Assembly (NCBI GenBank): GCA_963829845.1
Contig: CAWHKD010000024.1
Span: forward strand, 1-64,000
Direction of reading: 5' to 3'
Origin: Gaiellasilicea sp963829845
Lineage (GTDB): Bacteria > Actinomycetota > Thermoleophilia > Gaiellales > Gaiellaceae
DNA: 64,000 nt
How positions within the stretch are numbered: position 1 is the first letter of the stretch; each line of letters opens with the position of its first letter. The notes below the pieces were generated by a model. That model searched no databases. It saw only the letters and a program-made list of their open reading frames with translations, and was not told the DNA's origin. Positions 46,708 to 55,934 of this stretch are shown here, in pieces. The position numbers were made by a program, and so were the translations under genes.

Positions 46708-48534
46708 CTATTCGACCGTGACCGTCTTCGCGAGATTGCGCGGCTGGTCGACGTTGAGTCCGCGCAGGCGCGCGATCCGGTAGGCGAGCAGCTGCAGCGG
46801 GATGATCGCCAGCACCGCCTGGAGGAAGTTCGGCGTCTTCGGCACGTAGATGACGTCGTCGGCGTGGTGCTGGATGTCCTCGTTCCCGTCCGTCGCGATC
46901 GCGATCACATGTGCGCCGCGCGCGCGCACTTCCTGGATGTTGGAGACGAGCTTGTCGTAGACGTGGATGTCAGTGGCAACGACGACGACCGGCGTGTCGT
47001 CGTCGAGCAGCGCGATCGGCCCGTGCTTCATCTCGCCGGCGGAGTACGCCTCGGTCGGGATGTAGCTGATCTCCTTCAGCTTCAGCGCGCCCTCGAGTGC
47101 GACCGGCAGGCCGATGTGGCGGCCGAGGTAAAGGAAGAACGGCTGGTGCACGAAGCGCTGTGCGATCTCCTCGATCGGGTGGTCGCCGTCGAGAAACTGG
47201 TTGATCTTCTTCGGCAGGTCGTAGACCTTGTCGAGGATGAACGAGATCTCGCCCACCGGCATCGTCTCGCGGATCTGCGCCAGCTTCAGCGCGACGAGGT
47301 AGAGCAATGAGACCTGCGCGGTGAAGGTCTTCGAAGCGGCGACGCCGACCTCGAGCCCGCAGCGCGTGTAGAGGACGGAGTCGACCTCGCGCGTGATCTG
47401 CGAGCCCATCATGTTCGTGATCGCGACGGTGCGGGCGCCCTTCTCGCGGGCCAGCTTCATCGCCTCGATCGTGTCGCGCGTCTCGCCCGACTGCGAGATC
47501 CCGATCACGAGCGTGTTCTCGTCGATCACCGGGTTGCGGTAGATCCACTCGGAGGCGATGTCCGGCTCGACCGGGACCCGGGCCCACTCCTCGATCACAT
47601 AGCGGCCGACGACGCCGGCGTGGTACGCCGTGCCGCAGGCCAGGATCACGATCCGGCGCAGGTCGCGCAGCTCCTGCTCGGTCATCCCGAGGCCCTCGAG
47701 CACGAGCGTGCCGTGGCGGACGCGGTCGCCGATCGTCTCCGCGACGGCCTCGGCCTGCTCGTAGATCTCCTTGAGCATGAACGTCTCGTAGCCGCCCTTC
47801 TCGGCACCCTCGTCGTCCCAGTCGAGCTCGACCGGATCGTGCTCGACCCGCGAGCCATCGACGCGGGTGAAGACCGAGCCCGCGGGTGTGATCGTGACGA
47901 TGTCGCCGTCGTCGGGGAACTGCACGTTGCGGGTCTCCTTCAGGAAGGCTGCCGCGTTCGAGGCGAGGAACATCTCACCCTTGCCGATGCCGACCACGAG
48001 CGGCGTCTGGTGCCGCGCCGCGACGAGGACGTCGGGGTGATCGTGGTGGATGACGACGAAAGTGAAGTGCCCTTCGAGCTCGGCGAACGTGCGTTGGACG
48101 GCCTCCGTGAGATCGCCGTCGTAGTGGCGCTCGACCAGGTGCGAAACGGTCTCCGCGTCGGTTTCGGAGCCGAACGTGTGCCCATCGGCGAGCAAGCCCT
48201 CGCGCAGCTCCCGGTAGTTCTCGACGATCCCGTTCAGGACGATCGACAGCTTCGAGCCGTCGCAGCCGGTCAGCGGATGCGCGTTCGCCTCCGTGACGCC
48301 GCCGTGGGTCGCCCAGCGGGTATGGCCGAGCCCGTGGGTCGCCTGCGAGCCGTTCGGGCCAGCCGCCTCCTTCAGGTTCTGGAGATTGCCGACGGCGCGG
48401 ACGTACTCGAGCCCGCCGGCTTCCCGAAGCGCGATCCCGGCGGAGTCGTAGCCGCGATATTCGAGCCGTTCCAGGCCCTGCAGCAGCAGCTGCTTGCACT
48501 CCCTAGGCCCGACGTATCCGATGATTCCGCACAT
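46708..48534 (-). CDS. glmS: glutamine-fructose-6-phosphate aminotransferase (isomerizing)
   Basis: GlmS makes glucosamine-6-phosphate, the first step to UDP-GlcNAc. The 608-aa protein begins MCGIIGYVG with the catalytic cysteine at position 2, has the glutaminase residues (HTRWATHG, GIVENY) and two SIS domains (GTAYHAGV, SQSGETRDT, ASKTFTAQ) and ends KTVTVE. The ATG at 48534 is fixed by that N terminus. The 84-nt leader holds a GC hairpin right after the glmM stop (CCCGCG/CGCGGG) but no glmS ribozyme-like sequence. Confidence 0.95.
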   Translation of the reverse strand: MCGIIGYVGPRECKQLLLQGLERLEYRGYDSAGIALREAGGLEYVRAVGNLQNLKEAAGPNGSQATHGLGHTRWATHGGVTEANAHPLTGCDGSKLSIVLNGIVENYRELREGLLADGHTFGSETDAETVSHLVERHYDGDLTEAVQRTFAELEGHFTFVVIHHDHPDVLVAARHQTPLVVGIGKGEMFLASNAAAFLKETRNVQFPDDGDIVTITPAGSVFTRVDGSRVEHDPVELDWDDEGAEKGGYETFMLKEIYEQAEAVAETIGDRVRHGTLVLEGLGMTEQELRDLRRIVILACGTAYHAGVVGRYVIEEWARVPVEPDIASEWIYRNPVIDENTLVIGISQSGETRDTIEAMKLAREKGARTVAITNMMGSQITREVDSVLYTRCGLEVGVAASKTFTAQVSLLYLVALKLAQIRETMPVGEISFILDKVYDLPKKINQFLDGDHPIEEIAQRFVHQPFFLYLGRHIGLPVALEGALKLKEISYIPTEAYSAGEMKHGPIALLDDDTPVVVVATDIHVYDKLVSNIQEVRARGAHVIAIATDGNEDIQHHADDVIYVPKTPNFLQAVLAIIPLQLLAYRIARLRGLNVDQPRNLAKTVTVE

Positions 48535-48618
48535 GCACGCCCCCCACTTCGTCCGTCTCCGAGCTGAACGCGTCCGAGAACGCGTAAGAGCCCGGCACAC
48601 CTCCCGCGTCGTCGCGGG

Positions 48619-49895
48619 CTAGCCGAGCTCCCTCTTCACGAGGGCTGCGATCCTAGCACAGTATTGCAGGGCTTTCTCGTCCGACTCGGCCTCCCCGAGG
48701 ACGCGGATGAGGGGCTCCGTACCGGACGCGCGGACGAGCACGCGGCCGCTGCCGTTCAGCTCGGCGTTGAGCCGCTCGGCCTCCGCCAACGCCACCTGCG
48801 GCACCTCGCGCCGGGAGACGCGGACGTTCTCCTTCGCCTGGGCGTACCGCGGCATCACGGCTGCGGCCTCACGCAGCGTGCGCCCGCGCACGGCGTCGCA
48901 GAGAAGGAGCGCCGCCGCGAGCCCATCGCCGGTGACATGGTCGCGCAGGCAGATCACGTGACCCGACTGCTCTCCGCCGAGGATCCCGTTCTCGCGCCGT
49001 AGGGCCTCGAGCACGTAGCGGTCGCCGACCGGGGTCGTGACGACCCGGATCCCTCGCTCATCCATCAGCCGGTGGAAACCGAGGTTGGTCATCACCGTGA
49101 CGGCGACGAGGTCGACATCCAGGTGGAGCGCGAGGACGGCGAGGATCTGATCGCCGTCGATCGCGTTGCCGTCACCGTCGACTGCGAGCATCCGGTCGCC
49201 GTCACCGTCGAACGCGACGCCGAGGTCGTGGTCCCCGGCGCGGACGGTCTCCTGCAGCAGCGCCAGGTCCGTCGCTCCGCAGCCCTTGTTGATGTTCTCC
49301 CCATCCGGCTCGTCGCCGATGGCGGTCACCTCGGCCCCAAGCCGCTCGAAGGCCTCCGGTGCGATGCCGGCGTAGGCACCGTTGGCGCAGTCGACCGCGA
49401 TCCGCAGGCCGGTGAGGTCCGTGCCGAAGCGCTCGAGGACGTGATCGAGATAGCTGTTCGGATAGATGTCGACGCGGTCGATCGTGCTCCGCCGCCGCCC
49501 TCAATTTGCTGAGAGGCGGGCGCATCGAGCAACGCTTCGATCGCCTCCTCCGAGGCGTCCGACAGCTTGCTGCCGTGCTCGTCGAAGAACTTGACGCCGT
49601 TGTACTCGGGCGGGTTGTGCGACGCGGAGATGACCACGCCGAGATCGAGTGCGAGCAGCGCGACGGCCGGCGTCGGCAGAACGCCGGCAAGCACCGCGTT
49701 GCCCCCAGCCGCGACCACGCCACGAGCGAAAGCCTCTTCGAGCGCCGGCCCCGAGCCGCGCGTGTCGCGGCCGACGAAGACACGGCCGCGGCCGGACCAG
49801 AGCGTCGACGCCTTGCCGAGCTGCTCGACGAGCTCCGGGGTCAGATCCTGTCCGACGACGCCGCGCACGCCGTCGGTACCGAAGTACCGGCGCAA
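48619..49895 (-). pseudogene. glmM: phosphoglucosamine mutase, interrupted by a frameshift
   Basis: GlmM turns glucosamine-6-phosphate into glucosamine-1-phosphate. The N-terminal part (from 49895) has YFGTDGVRG and the phosphoserine loop VISASHNPPEYNG. The C-terminal part has DGDGDRML, GEQSGH and RASGTEPLIR. They lie in different frames: near 49480-49500, in a GGCGGCGGCGG tract, one base is missing, after which IDRVDIYPNSYLDHVLERF continues. The gene is normally essential and both halves are well preserved, so a sequencing or assembly error is likelier than real loss. Confidence 0.85.
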
Positions 49896-49903
49896 GCCGG
49901 GAA

Positions 49904-50299
49904 CTACCGCTTGCTGAACTGCGGCGCCTTGCGGGCCTTGTGGAGCCCGGCCTTCTTGCGCTCGACGACGCGTGCGTCGCGCGTGAGGAACCCCTCGCGC
50001 TTGAGCGGCACCCGCAGCTCGGGGTCGGCCTCGACGAGTGCACGGGCGATTCCGTGCCGCACCGCCCCGGCCTGGCCGGAAGGGCCGCCGCCATGGACGC
50101 GGACGCGGATGTCGAACGTCCCCTCGACGCCGGCCGTCTTCAGCGGCGCGAGCGCCAGCGTGCGGTGCGTGGCCCGCGGGAAATAGTCCTCGAGCGTTCG
50201 CCCGTTGAACCAGGTCTTCCCGTCGCCAGGACGAAGGATCACACGCGCGACCGAGGTCTTGCGCTTCCCGGTGCCGAGATACTGCGCCTGCTCTGCCAC
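49904..50299 (-). CDS. rpsI: 30S ribosomal protein uS9
   Basis: The 131-aa protein of the small-subunit head opens YLGTGKRKTSVARV and ends KKAGLHKARKAPQFSKR, the conserved C-terminal tail that reaches the P site. GTG start overlaps the last base of the rplM stop (TAGTG). rplM-rpsI is a universal pair. Confidence 0.97.
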   Translation of the reverse strand: MAEQAQYLGTGKRKTSVARVILRPGDGKTWFNGRTLEDYFPRATHRTLALAPLKTAGVEGTFDIRVRVHGGGPSGQAGAVRHGIARALVEADPELRVPLKREGFLTRDARVVERKKAGLHKARKAPQFSKR

Positions 50300-50730
50300 T
50301 ACGAGACCTCCAACGTCTTCGGCGCCTGCGCCTCGTGCGGATGCACGGGGCCGGCGTAGATCTTCAGCTTCGTGATCTGCTGGCGCGCGAGCCGGTTGCG
50401 CGGGAGCATCCCCTTGACCGCCTTGCGCAGCACTTCGGTCGGCCGCCGCTCGAGCTGCTCGCGGAGCGTCCGCGAGCGGAGTCCGCCGGGGTAGCCGGAG
50501 TGGCGGTAGTACATCTTCTGGTCGAGCTTCTGGCCGGTCACCGCGATCTTCTCGGCGTTGACGACGACGACGAAGTCGCCCGTGTCGATATGGGGCGTGT
50601 AGGCCGGCTTGTTCTTGCCGCGCAGCGTGTCGGCGATCTGGGTCGCCAGACGGCCGAGAGTCTTGCCCTCGGCGTCGACGACGTACCAGTCGCGAGAAAT
50701 CTCGCCCGGCTTTGCGCTGTAGGTCTTCAA
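50299..50730 (-). CDS. rplM: 50S ribosomal protein uL13
   Basis: The 143-aa protein has the family start KTYSAKPGEISRDWYVVDA and the VKGMLPRNRLARQ motif. Its start is TTG at 50730, unusual for a ribosomal gene. Just upstream an ATGAAGACC, the expected start of this protein, is followed by a TGA two codons later, as if the first codons had been duplicated. It follows the MFS gene by only 12 nt with no visible promoter or Shine-Dalgarno sequence. Confidence 0.95.
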   Translation of the reverse strand: MKTYSAKPGEISRDWYVVDAEGKTLGRLATQIADTLRGKNKPAYTPHIDTGDFVVVVNAEKIAVTGQKLDQKMYYRHSGYPGGLRSRTLREQLERRPTEVLRKAVKGMLPRNRLARQQITKLKIYAGPVHPHEAQAPKTLEVS

Positions 50731-50742
50731 ATCAGCAGGTCT

Positions 50743-51975
50743 TCATTTCACAGAAAGAGGGCGCACATCCGGTGCGCCGGCGGCGGATCGTAGCAGAATC
50801 CAGACCGCCGGCAGGGTCACGAAGGCTGTCGCTGCGAGGGCAAGCGCCTCGACGCCGAACTCGCTGTAGGCGACCCCGCCGACCAGTACGAGCGCCGCGC
50901 CGGTGAAGCTGGAGACCTGATCCGTGAGCCCGATCAGCTTGCCCCGCTCGGCCGGCAGAGCCCGGTCGGCGAGCTCCGCGACGGCGGCGACGTAGGAGAC
51001 GTTCCAGCCCAGTCCGAGCAGGAAGAGCGAGGCGGACATCCAGAGCACGCTCTCGAACCAGGCGAGCCCGAGCGTGGAAACGCCCATCATCAGCAGGCCC
51101 GTGACCTGGCAGGGATGGCGCCCGACCGTGTCCACGAGCTGGCCGATCACGAGCACGAGTGCGTACATCCCGACGATGTGGAGGCTGATCACGGTGAAGA
51201 CGTCCGACTGGTGGTGGCCGTGGTCGATCACCAGGTAGCCGGTCAGGTTCATCACCGAGACCATCCCGGCGAAGCTGGCCACGGCGGCGACGAGAGCCGT
51301 GAGCACGCCCGGCCGCCGCAGGATTTCGCTCAGCGGCGCGGCCTCGTCGAAGTCGGAGCCGCCCGCGTCGAAGTGCATCTGCTGTGCGATCGTGCGGGGG
51401 TCGGGCCGGACGCAGAGGACGAGCACGAGGCCGATCATCATGATCCCCGCGGCCGCGATCCAGGGCACGACGAGCGCCTCCAGGTCGAGCTCCTTCCCGG
51501 CGAAGAGCGGCCGGAAGACGAGCGGGCCGAGCGCGGCGCCGAAGAGCGCGCCGAAGAGGACGTAGGAGATCCCGCGGGCGCGACGCTCGGGCGGATACAT
51601 GTCCGCCGCCGCGGCGCGGGCGAGCAGGATCGTGCCCTGCGCGATCCCGACGAGCGCGAACCCGGCGATCACGAGCGCCGCCGAGTCGAGCTGGCAGCCG
51701 AGCGCCGTCGTCAGGCAGCCGCCGATCCCCGCCACGCATCCGCCGGCGAGCACGGGAACACGGCCGTACTGGTCCATCAGGCGCCCGGCGGGGAGAGCCG
51801 CCAGAGCGCCGGCGGTCAGGAAGATCGCGGGACCAAGCCCGAGGATCCCCTCGATGTTCGTCACGAGCACGAGCGTGACCGTGCCGACGGCGACGGCCAG
51901 CTGGACCATCCCGGAGAGCGATGTCAGCGTCGCGGCGAGCAGAATCGTGTTGCGACGGATCGGGAAGCCCTGCAC
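50743..51975 (-). CDS. major facilitator superfamily transporter
   Basis: The 410-aa protein has 12 predicted helices and the MFS motif A-like loop GRLMDQYGRVPV after helix two, with a shorter counterpart (GQLVDTVGRHPC) after helix eight. It resembles drug or metabolite exporters of the antiporter class; the substrate is unknown. GTG start with TAGGGT 6 nt upstream. It is directly before rplM-rpsI, an odd neighbour that may drive ribosomal gene transcription. Confidence 0.85.
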   Translation of the reverse strand: MQGFPIRRNTILLAATLTSLSGMVQLAVAVGTVTLVLVTNIEGILGLGPAIFLTAGALAALPAGRLMDQYGRVPVLAGGCVAGIGGCLTTALGCQLDSAALVIAGFALVGIAQGTILLARAAAADMYPPERRARGISYVLFGALFGAALGPLVFRPLFAGKELDLEALVVPWIAAAGIMMIGLVLVLCVRPDPRTIAQQMHFDAGGSDFDEAAPLSEILRRPGVLTALVAAVASFAGMVSVMNLTGYLVIDHGHHQSDVFTVISLHIVGMYALVLVIGQLVDTVGRHPCQVTGLLMMGVSTLGLAWFESVLWMSASLFLLGLGWNVSYVAAVAELADRALPAERGKLIGLTDQVSSFTGAALVLVGGVAYSEFGVEALALAATAFVTLPAVWILLRSAAGAPDVRPLSVK

Positions 51976-51981
51976 CGCCCG

Positions 51982-51987
51982 ACCCTA
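51982..51987 (-). promoter_or_regulatory. -10 element of the MFS gene
   Basis: TAGGGT on the minus strand lies 6 nt before the GTG at 51975. Confidence 0.45.
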
Positions 51988-52497
51988 TCCCAGCCGCGCC
52001 TCGACAAGCCCGGAGCGAAAGGCGGCAGCGCCTCCGTGCGACGGGTGGCGAATGTACGGGCCGCCGAGGCGGGCATGCGCGAGCCGGCCGATCGCGATGA
52101 CGCGCCGCCCCGCCGCGAGCTCGGAAAGAAATGGAGCCGACTGCTCGATCTCGCTCGGGCTAGGAGGCCGGTTCGACGCCGCAGTGCCCGGATGGGTGGG
52201 CACGAGGTTCCACAGGAGGGCGTCCTGGAGCCCGAGCTCGGCCAGCACCCGATGGACGATCGTGGCGGTCGCCTCGGCCGGGCCGGCCCCCGACAGCTGG
52301 CGCTCGGAAGTGAACGGAATGCCGGAGACGCGTGCGCCGCGATAACCGGGAGCCTCGCCGACGAGCAGGATCGGTGTCCGCCGCCGTTCGTGCAGGTAGC
52401 GGGCGAGCCGCTCCCGCCGGAGCCCGGACTCCGCGTACTGGTTGAACGTGTCGCCGATCCGTGCGGCGGCGAGACGCTCGACGAAGCCCGTCGTCAT
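51985..52497 (-). CDS. uracil-DNA glycosylase superfamily protein
   Basis: The 170-aa protein has the family fold with GEAPGYRGARVSGIPFTSER (motif 1 region) and HPSHGGA (motif 2 region). The catalytic acid of classical UDG is not obvious: the motif-1 position reads GEAPGYRG. It may be a base-excision glycosylase of a divergent family. The cysteine ligands of the 4Fe-4S type 4 family are absent. TAGGCT lies 8 nt before the ATG. Confidence 0.65.
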   Translation of the reverse strand: MTTGFVERLAAARIGDTFNQYAESGLRRERLARYLHERRRTPILLVGEAPGYRGARVSGIPFTSERQLSGAGPAEATATIVHRVLAELGLQDALLWNLVPTHPGTAASNRPPSPSEIEQSAPFLSELAAGRRVIAIGRLAHARLGGPYIRHPSHGGAAAFRSGLVEARLG

Positions 52498-52504
52498 CGC
52501 GCTC

Positions 52505-52511
52505 TAGCCTA
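52505..52511. promoter_or_regulatory. overlapping divergent -10 elements (glycosylase and acylphosphatase)
   Basis: TAGCCTA gives TAGCCT on the plus strand, 7 nt before the GTG at 52518, and TAGGCT on the minus strand, 8 nt before the ATG at 52497. The genes are 20 bp apart. Confidence 0.5.
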
Positions 52512-52517
52512 GAGGGC

Positions 52518-52790
52518 GTGCAGCGCCGCCGCGTCGCCGTCCAGGGTCACGTCCAGGGCGTCTTCTTCCGCGAGACGACCAGACGCCGCGCGCTCGCCGA
52601 CGGCATCGCCGGCTGGGTGCGGAACCTCCCGGACGGCAGCGTCGAGGCGGTGTTCGAAGGCGAGCGGGAGGCGGTCGACCGACTCGTCGGCTTCATGCGC
52701 GACGGCCCGCGTGGCGCCCGCGTGGACTGGGTCGACGTCGTGACGGAGGAGCCGGAAGGGCTCTCCGGCTTCGACGTCCGCTCGTCCTAG
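52518..52790 (+). CDS. acyP: acylphosphatase
   Basis: The 90-aa enzyme hydrolyses acyl phosphates. It has the phosphate loop VQGVFFR with catalytic R18, and N36 in WVRNLPDGSVEAVFEG; both active-site residues are present. GTG start, -10 7 nt upstream. It converges on guaA. Confidence 0.92.
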   Translation: MQRRRVAVQGHVQGVFFRETTRRRALADGIAGWVRNLPDGSVEAVFEGEREAVDRLVGFMRDGPRGARVDWVDVVTEEPEGLSGFDVRSS

Positions 52791-52791
52791 T

Positions 52792-54366
52792 TCACTCCCA
52801 TTCGATCGTCGCCGGCGGCTTCGAGCTGATGTCGAGCGCGACGCGGTTGACGCCGGGGATCTCGTTGATGATCCGGCTCGAGATCGTCTCGAGCAGGTCA
52901 TAAGGCAGGCGCGCCCAGTCCGCCGTCATCGCGTCGTCCGACGTGACGGCCCGGATCACGATTGGATATGCGTAGGTGCGCTCGTCGCCCTGGACGCCGA
53001 CGGACTTGATCGCGGGCAGCACGGCGAAGCTCTGCCAGAGGTCGCGGTAGAGGCCGGCGCGCCGCACCTCCTCCTGCAGGATCGCGTCGGCGCCGCGCAG
53101 GATCTCGAGCCGCTCGCGCGTGACCTCTCCGATGATCCGGATCGCGAGACCCGGACCCGGGAACGGCTGCCGCCAGACCATCCGCTCCGGCATGCCGAGC
53201 TCCTCGCCGACGCGGCGCACCTCGTCCTTGAAGAGCAACCGCAGCGGCTCGACGAGCTCCATCTGCATGTCCTCCGGCAGCCCGCCGACGTTGTGGTGGG
53301 ACTTGATCTTCGCGGCCACGCCCTCGGTGCCGCCCGACTCGATCACGTCCGAGTAGAGCGTCCCCTGGACGAGGAACCTGATGTCGCCGAGCCTTCCGGC
53401 CTCCTCCTCGAAGACGCGGATGAACTCCTCGCCGATCCGCCGTCGCTTCTCCTCGGGCTCGTCGACGCCCTCGAGCCGCGCCAGGAACCGGTCCTCCGCC
53501 CGGACGTGGACGAGCGGGACGTTGAAATGGCCGCCGAACGTCTCGGCGACCTGCTCGGCCTCGTTCGAGCGCATGAAGCCGTGGTCGACGAACACACAGG
53601 TGAGCTGATCGCCGACGGCCTTGTAGACGAGCAGCGCGGCGACCGCCGAGTCGACGCCGCCGGAGAGCCCACAGATGACGCGGTTGCTCCCGACCTGGGC
53701 GCGGATCCGCTCGACCTGCTCCTCGATCACGGCTGCCGGCGTCCACGCGGGTGGCGCGCCGGCGACGTCGTAGAGGAAGTTCTTCAGCAGGTCCTGGCCG
53801 TGCGGCGTGTGCACGACCTCGGGATGGAACTGCACGCCGTACAGCCGGCGGCGCGCGTCCTCGAACGCGGCGACGGGGGTGGAGGCGGACGTCCCGGTGA
53901 CGACGGCTCCCTCCGGCGGCGAGACGACGGTGTCGCGATGGCTCATCCAGACGACCTGCTGCTCGGGCAGGCCGGCGAAGAGCGCGCCGCTGCCACCGTC
54001 GAGCTCGGTCTTGCCGAACTCGGACGCGCCGGTGCGCGCGACCTCGCCGCCGAGCTCGAGTGCAAGCAGCTGCGCGCCGTAGCAGATGCCGAGTGTCGGG
54101 ATCCCGAGCTCGAAGAGCGCCTCGTCGATCCGCGGAGCGCCTTCGGCGTAGACCGAGGCCGGGCCGCCGGAGAGGATGAGCGCGGCCGGGTTCCGCTGCC
54201 GCACCTCGTCGACGCTGAGCGTATGAGGGACGAGCTCCGAGTAGACGCGCGCGTCGCGGACGCGGCGCGCGATCAGCTGCGCGTACTGGCCGCCGAGATC
54301 GAGCACGAGCACCGGCCGCTCCTCCGCCGTCGGCTCGGGTACGGGCAGCGGGTGCACGGACGCCAT
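52792..54366 (-). CDS. guaA: GMP synthase (glutamine-hydrolysing)
   Basis: GuaA aminates XMP to GMP. The 524-aa protein has a class I glutaminase domain with nucleophile C95 (GICYGAQ), the PP-loop SGGVDS in the synthetase domain and the family C terminus (ISSKPPATIEWE). Its ATG overlaps the guaB stop (TGATG), so guaB and guaA, consecutive steps from IMP to GMP, are translationally coupled. Confidence 0.96.
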   Translation of the reverse strand: MASVHPLPVPEPTAEERPVLVLDLGGQYAQLIARRVRDARVYSELVPHTLSVDEVRQRNPAALILSGGPASVYAEGAPRIDEALFELGIPTLGICYGAQLLALELGGEVARTGASEFGKTELDGGSGALFAGLPEQQVVWMSHRDTVVSPPEGAVVTGTSASTPVAAFEDARRRLYGVQFHPEVVHTPHGQDLLKNFLYDVAGAPPAWTPAAVIEEQVERIRAQVGSNRVICGLSGGVDSAVAALLVYKAVGDQLTCVFVDHGFMRSNEAEQVAETFGGHFNVPLVHVRAEDRFLARLEGVDEPEEKRRRIGEEFIRVFEEEAGRLGDIRFLVQGTLYSDVIESGGTEGVAAKIKSHHNVGGLPEDMQMELVEPLRLLFKDEVRRVGEELGMPERMVWRQPFPGPGLAIRIIGEVTRERLEILRGADAILQEEVRRAGLYRDLWQSFAVLPAIKSVGVQGDERTYAYPIVIRAVTSDDAMTADWARLPYDLLETISSRIINEIPGVNRVALDISSKPPATIEWE

Positions 54367-55856
54367 CAGGGACGCCGGTAGTTCGGCGATTCCTTGGTGA
54401 TCGTGACGTCGTGCGGATGGCTCTCGCGCAGGCCGGCGCCCGTGATCCGGACGAAGCGCGCGTCGAGCTTGAGCGCCTCGACCGTCGCGGCGCCGGTGTA
54501 GCCCATCGCCTGCCGCAGCCCGCCGACGAGCTGGTAGAGGATCTGCTGCACGGGGCCCTTGTAGGGAACGCGCCCCTCGATCCCCTCCGGCACGAGCTTG
54601 TCGACGTCCTCGACGTCACCCTGGAAGTAGCGGTCCTTCGAGAACGAGCGCGCCTTCATCGCGCCGAGCGAGCCCATCCCGCGGTACTCCTTGAACCGCT
54701 CGCCCTGGACGAGGATCACGTCGCCGGGGCTCTCGTCGGTGCCGGCGAGCATCGAGCCGAGCATGACCGTGTCCGCGCCGGCTGCGAGCGCCTTCGCGAT
54801 GTCGCCCGACGAGGTCATCCCGCCGTCCGCGACGACGGGGACGCCCTGACGGATCGCGTACTCCGCGCACTCGAACACGGCCGTGATCTGCGGCACCCCG
54901 ACACCTGCGACGACGCGCGTGGTGCAGATCGAGCCAGGTCCGATCCCGACCTTGATCGCATCGGCGCCGGCGTCGATCAGCGCCTCGGCGGCCTCGGAGG
55001 TCGCGATGTTGCCGGCGATCACCTGCACGTCCCACTCGGCCTTGATCCGCCGCACCATCTCGACCACCGACGCCGAATGTCCGTGTGCCGTGTCGACGAC
55101 GACGACGTCGACCTCCGCCTCGATCAGCGCGCCGGCGCGCTCGAACGCGTCGGGGCCGACCCCGACCGCGGCGCCGACACGGAGCCGGCCCTGCTCGTCC
55201 TTGGTCGAGAACGGGAACTGGATCCGCTTCTGGATGTCCTTGACCGTGATCAGACCCTTGAGGTGGCCCTCGGCGTCGAGGACCGGCAGCTTCTCGATCT
55301 TGTGGCGGTGGAGGATCTCGTTCGCCTCGTCGAGGGTCGTGCCGACGGGGGCAGTGACGAGGTTGCGGGAGGTCATCAGCGCCGACACAGGCTGGCGCAC
55401 ATTCGACTCGAAGCGGAGATCGCGGTTGGTCAGGATCCCGACGAGCACGCCGCCGTCGTCGGTGATCGGCACGCCGGAGATGCGGTAGCGCGCCATCAGT
55501 TCGAGCGCGTCGGCGACCGAGTCCTCGGGCCGCAGGGTGACCGGCTCGACGATCATTCCCGACTCGGAGCGCTTCACCTTGTCGACCTCGGCGACCTGGT
55601 CGGCGATCGAGAGGTTGCGGTGGAGGATCCCGATCCCGCCCTCGCGCGCCAGCGCGATCGCGAGCCGCGCCTCGGTGACGGTGTCCATCGCAGCGGAGAC
55701 GATCGGGAGCTCGAGCGCGATCGTCCGCGTCAGCCTCGTCGCCGTGCGCACGTCGTTCGGCAGCACGGACGACTCCGCCGGAACGAGCAGGACGTCGTCG
55801 AAGGTGAGGCCTTCGCGGCCGAACTTCTCCTCGTACGAAAGCTCCTGCCCCTCCAA
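54366..55856 (-). CDS. guaB: inosine-5-monophosphate dehydrogenase
   Basis: GuaB oxidises IMP to XMP with NAD. The 496-aa barrel has an inserted pair of CBS domains (about 97-215), the catalytic cysteine in GIGPGSICTTR and the phosphate loop VADGGM. The start is TTG at 55856, supported by TACGCT 6 nt upstream and by the family N terminus (LTFDDVLLVPAESSVLP). Confidence 0.96.
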   Translation of the reverse strand: MEGQELSYEEKFGREGLTFDDVLLVPAESSVLPNDVRTATRLTRTIALELPIVSAAMDTVTEARLAIALAREGGIGILHRNLSIADQVAEVDKVKRSESGMIVEPVTLRPEDSVADALELMARYRISGVPITDDGGVLVGILTNRDLRFESNVRQPVSALMTSRNLVTAPVGTTLDEANEILHRHKIEKLPVLDAEGHLKGLITVKDIQKRIQFPFSTKDEQGRLRVGAAVGVGPDAFERAGALIEAEVDVVVVDTAHGHSASVVEMVRRIKAEWDVQVIAGNIATSEAAEALIDAGADAIKVGIGPGSICTTRVVAGVGVPQITAVFECAEYAIRQGVPVVADGGMTSSGDIAKALAAGADTVMLGSMLAGTDESPGDVILVQGERFKEYRGMGSLGAMKARSFSKDRYFQGDVEDVDKLVPEGIEGRVPYKGPVQQILYQLVGGLRQAMGYTGAATVEALKLDARFVRITGAGLRESHPHDVTITKESPNYRRP

Positions 55857-55862
55857 GGCCTC

Positions 55863-55868
55863 AGCGTA
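55863..55868 (-). promoter_or_regulatory. -10 element of guaB
   Basis: TACGCT on the minus strand lies 6 nt before the TTG at 55856. Confidence 0.45.
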
Positions 55869-55934
55869 CCAGTGTCATTGGACGTTCCTGAGCCGCGGAG
55901 CGGCCCTTCCAGGGTCCTCGCGCTCTGCGTGCGC

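Noticed and set aside
48535..48618. glmS ribozyme in the glmS leader
   Set aside because: The leader is only 84 nt and lacks the ribozyme core; it shows just a short GC hairpin after the glmM stop.
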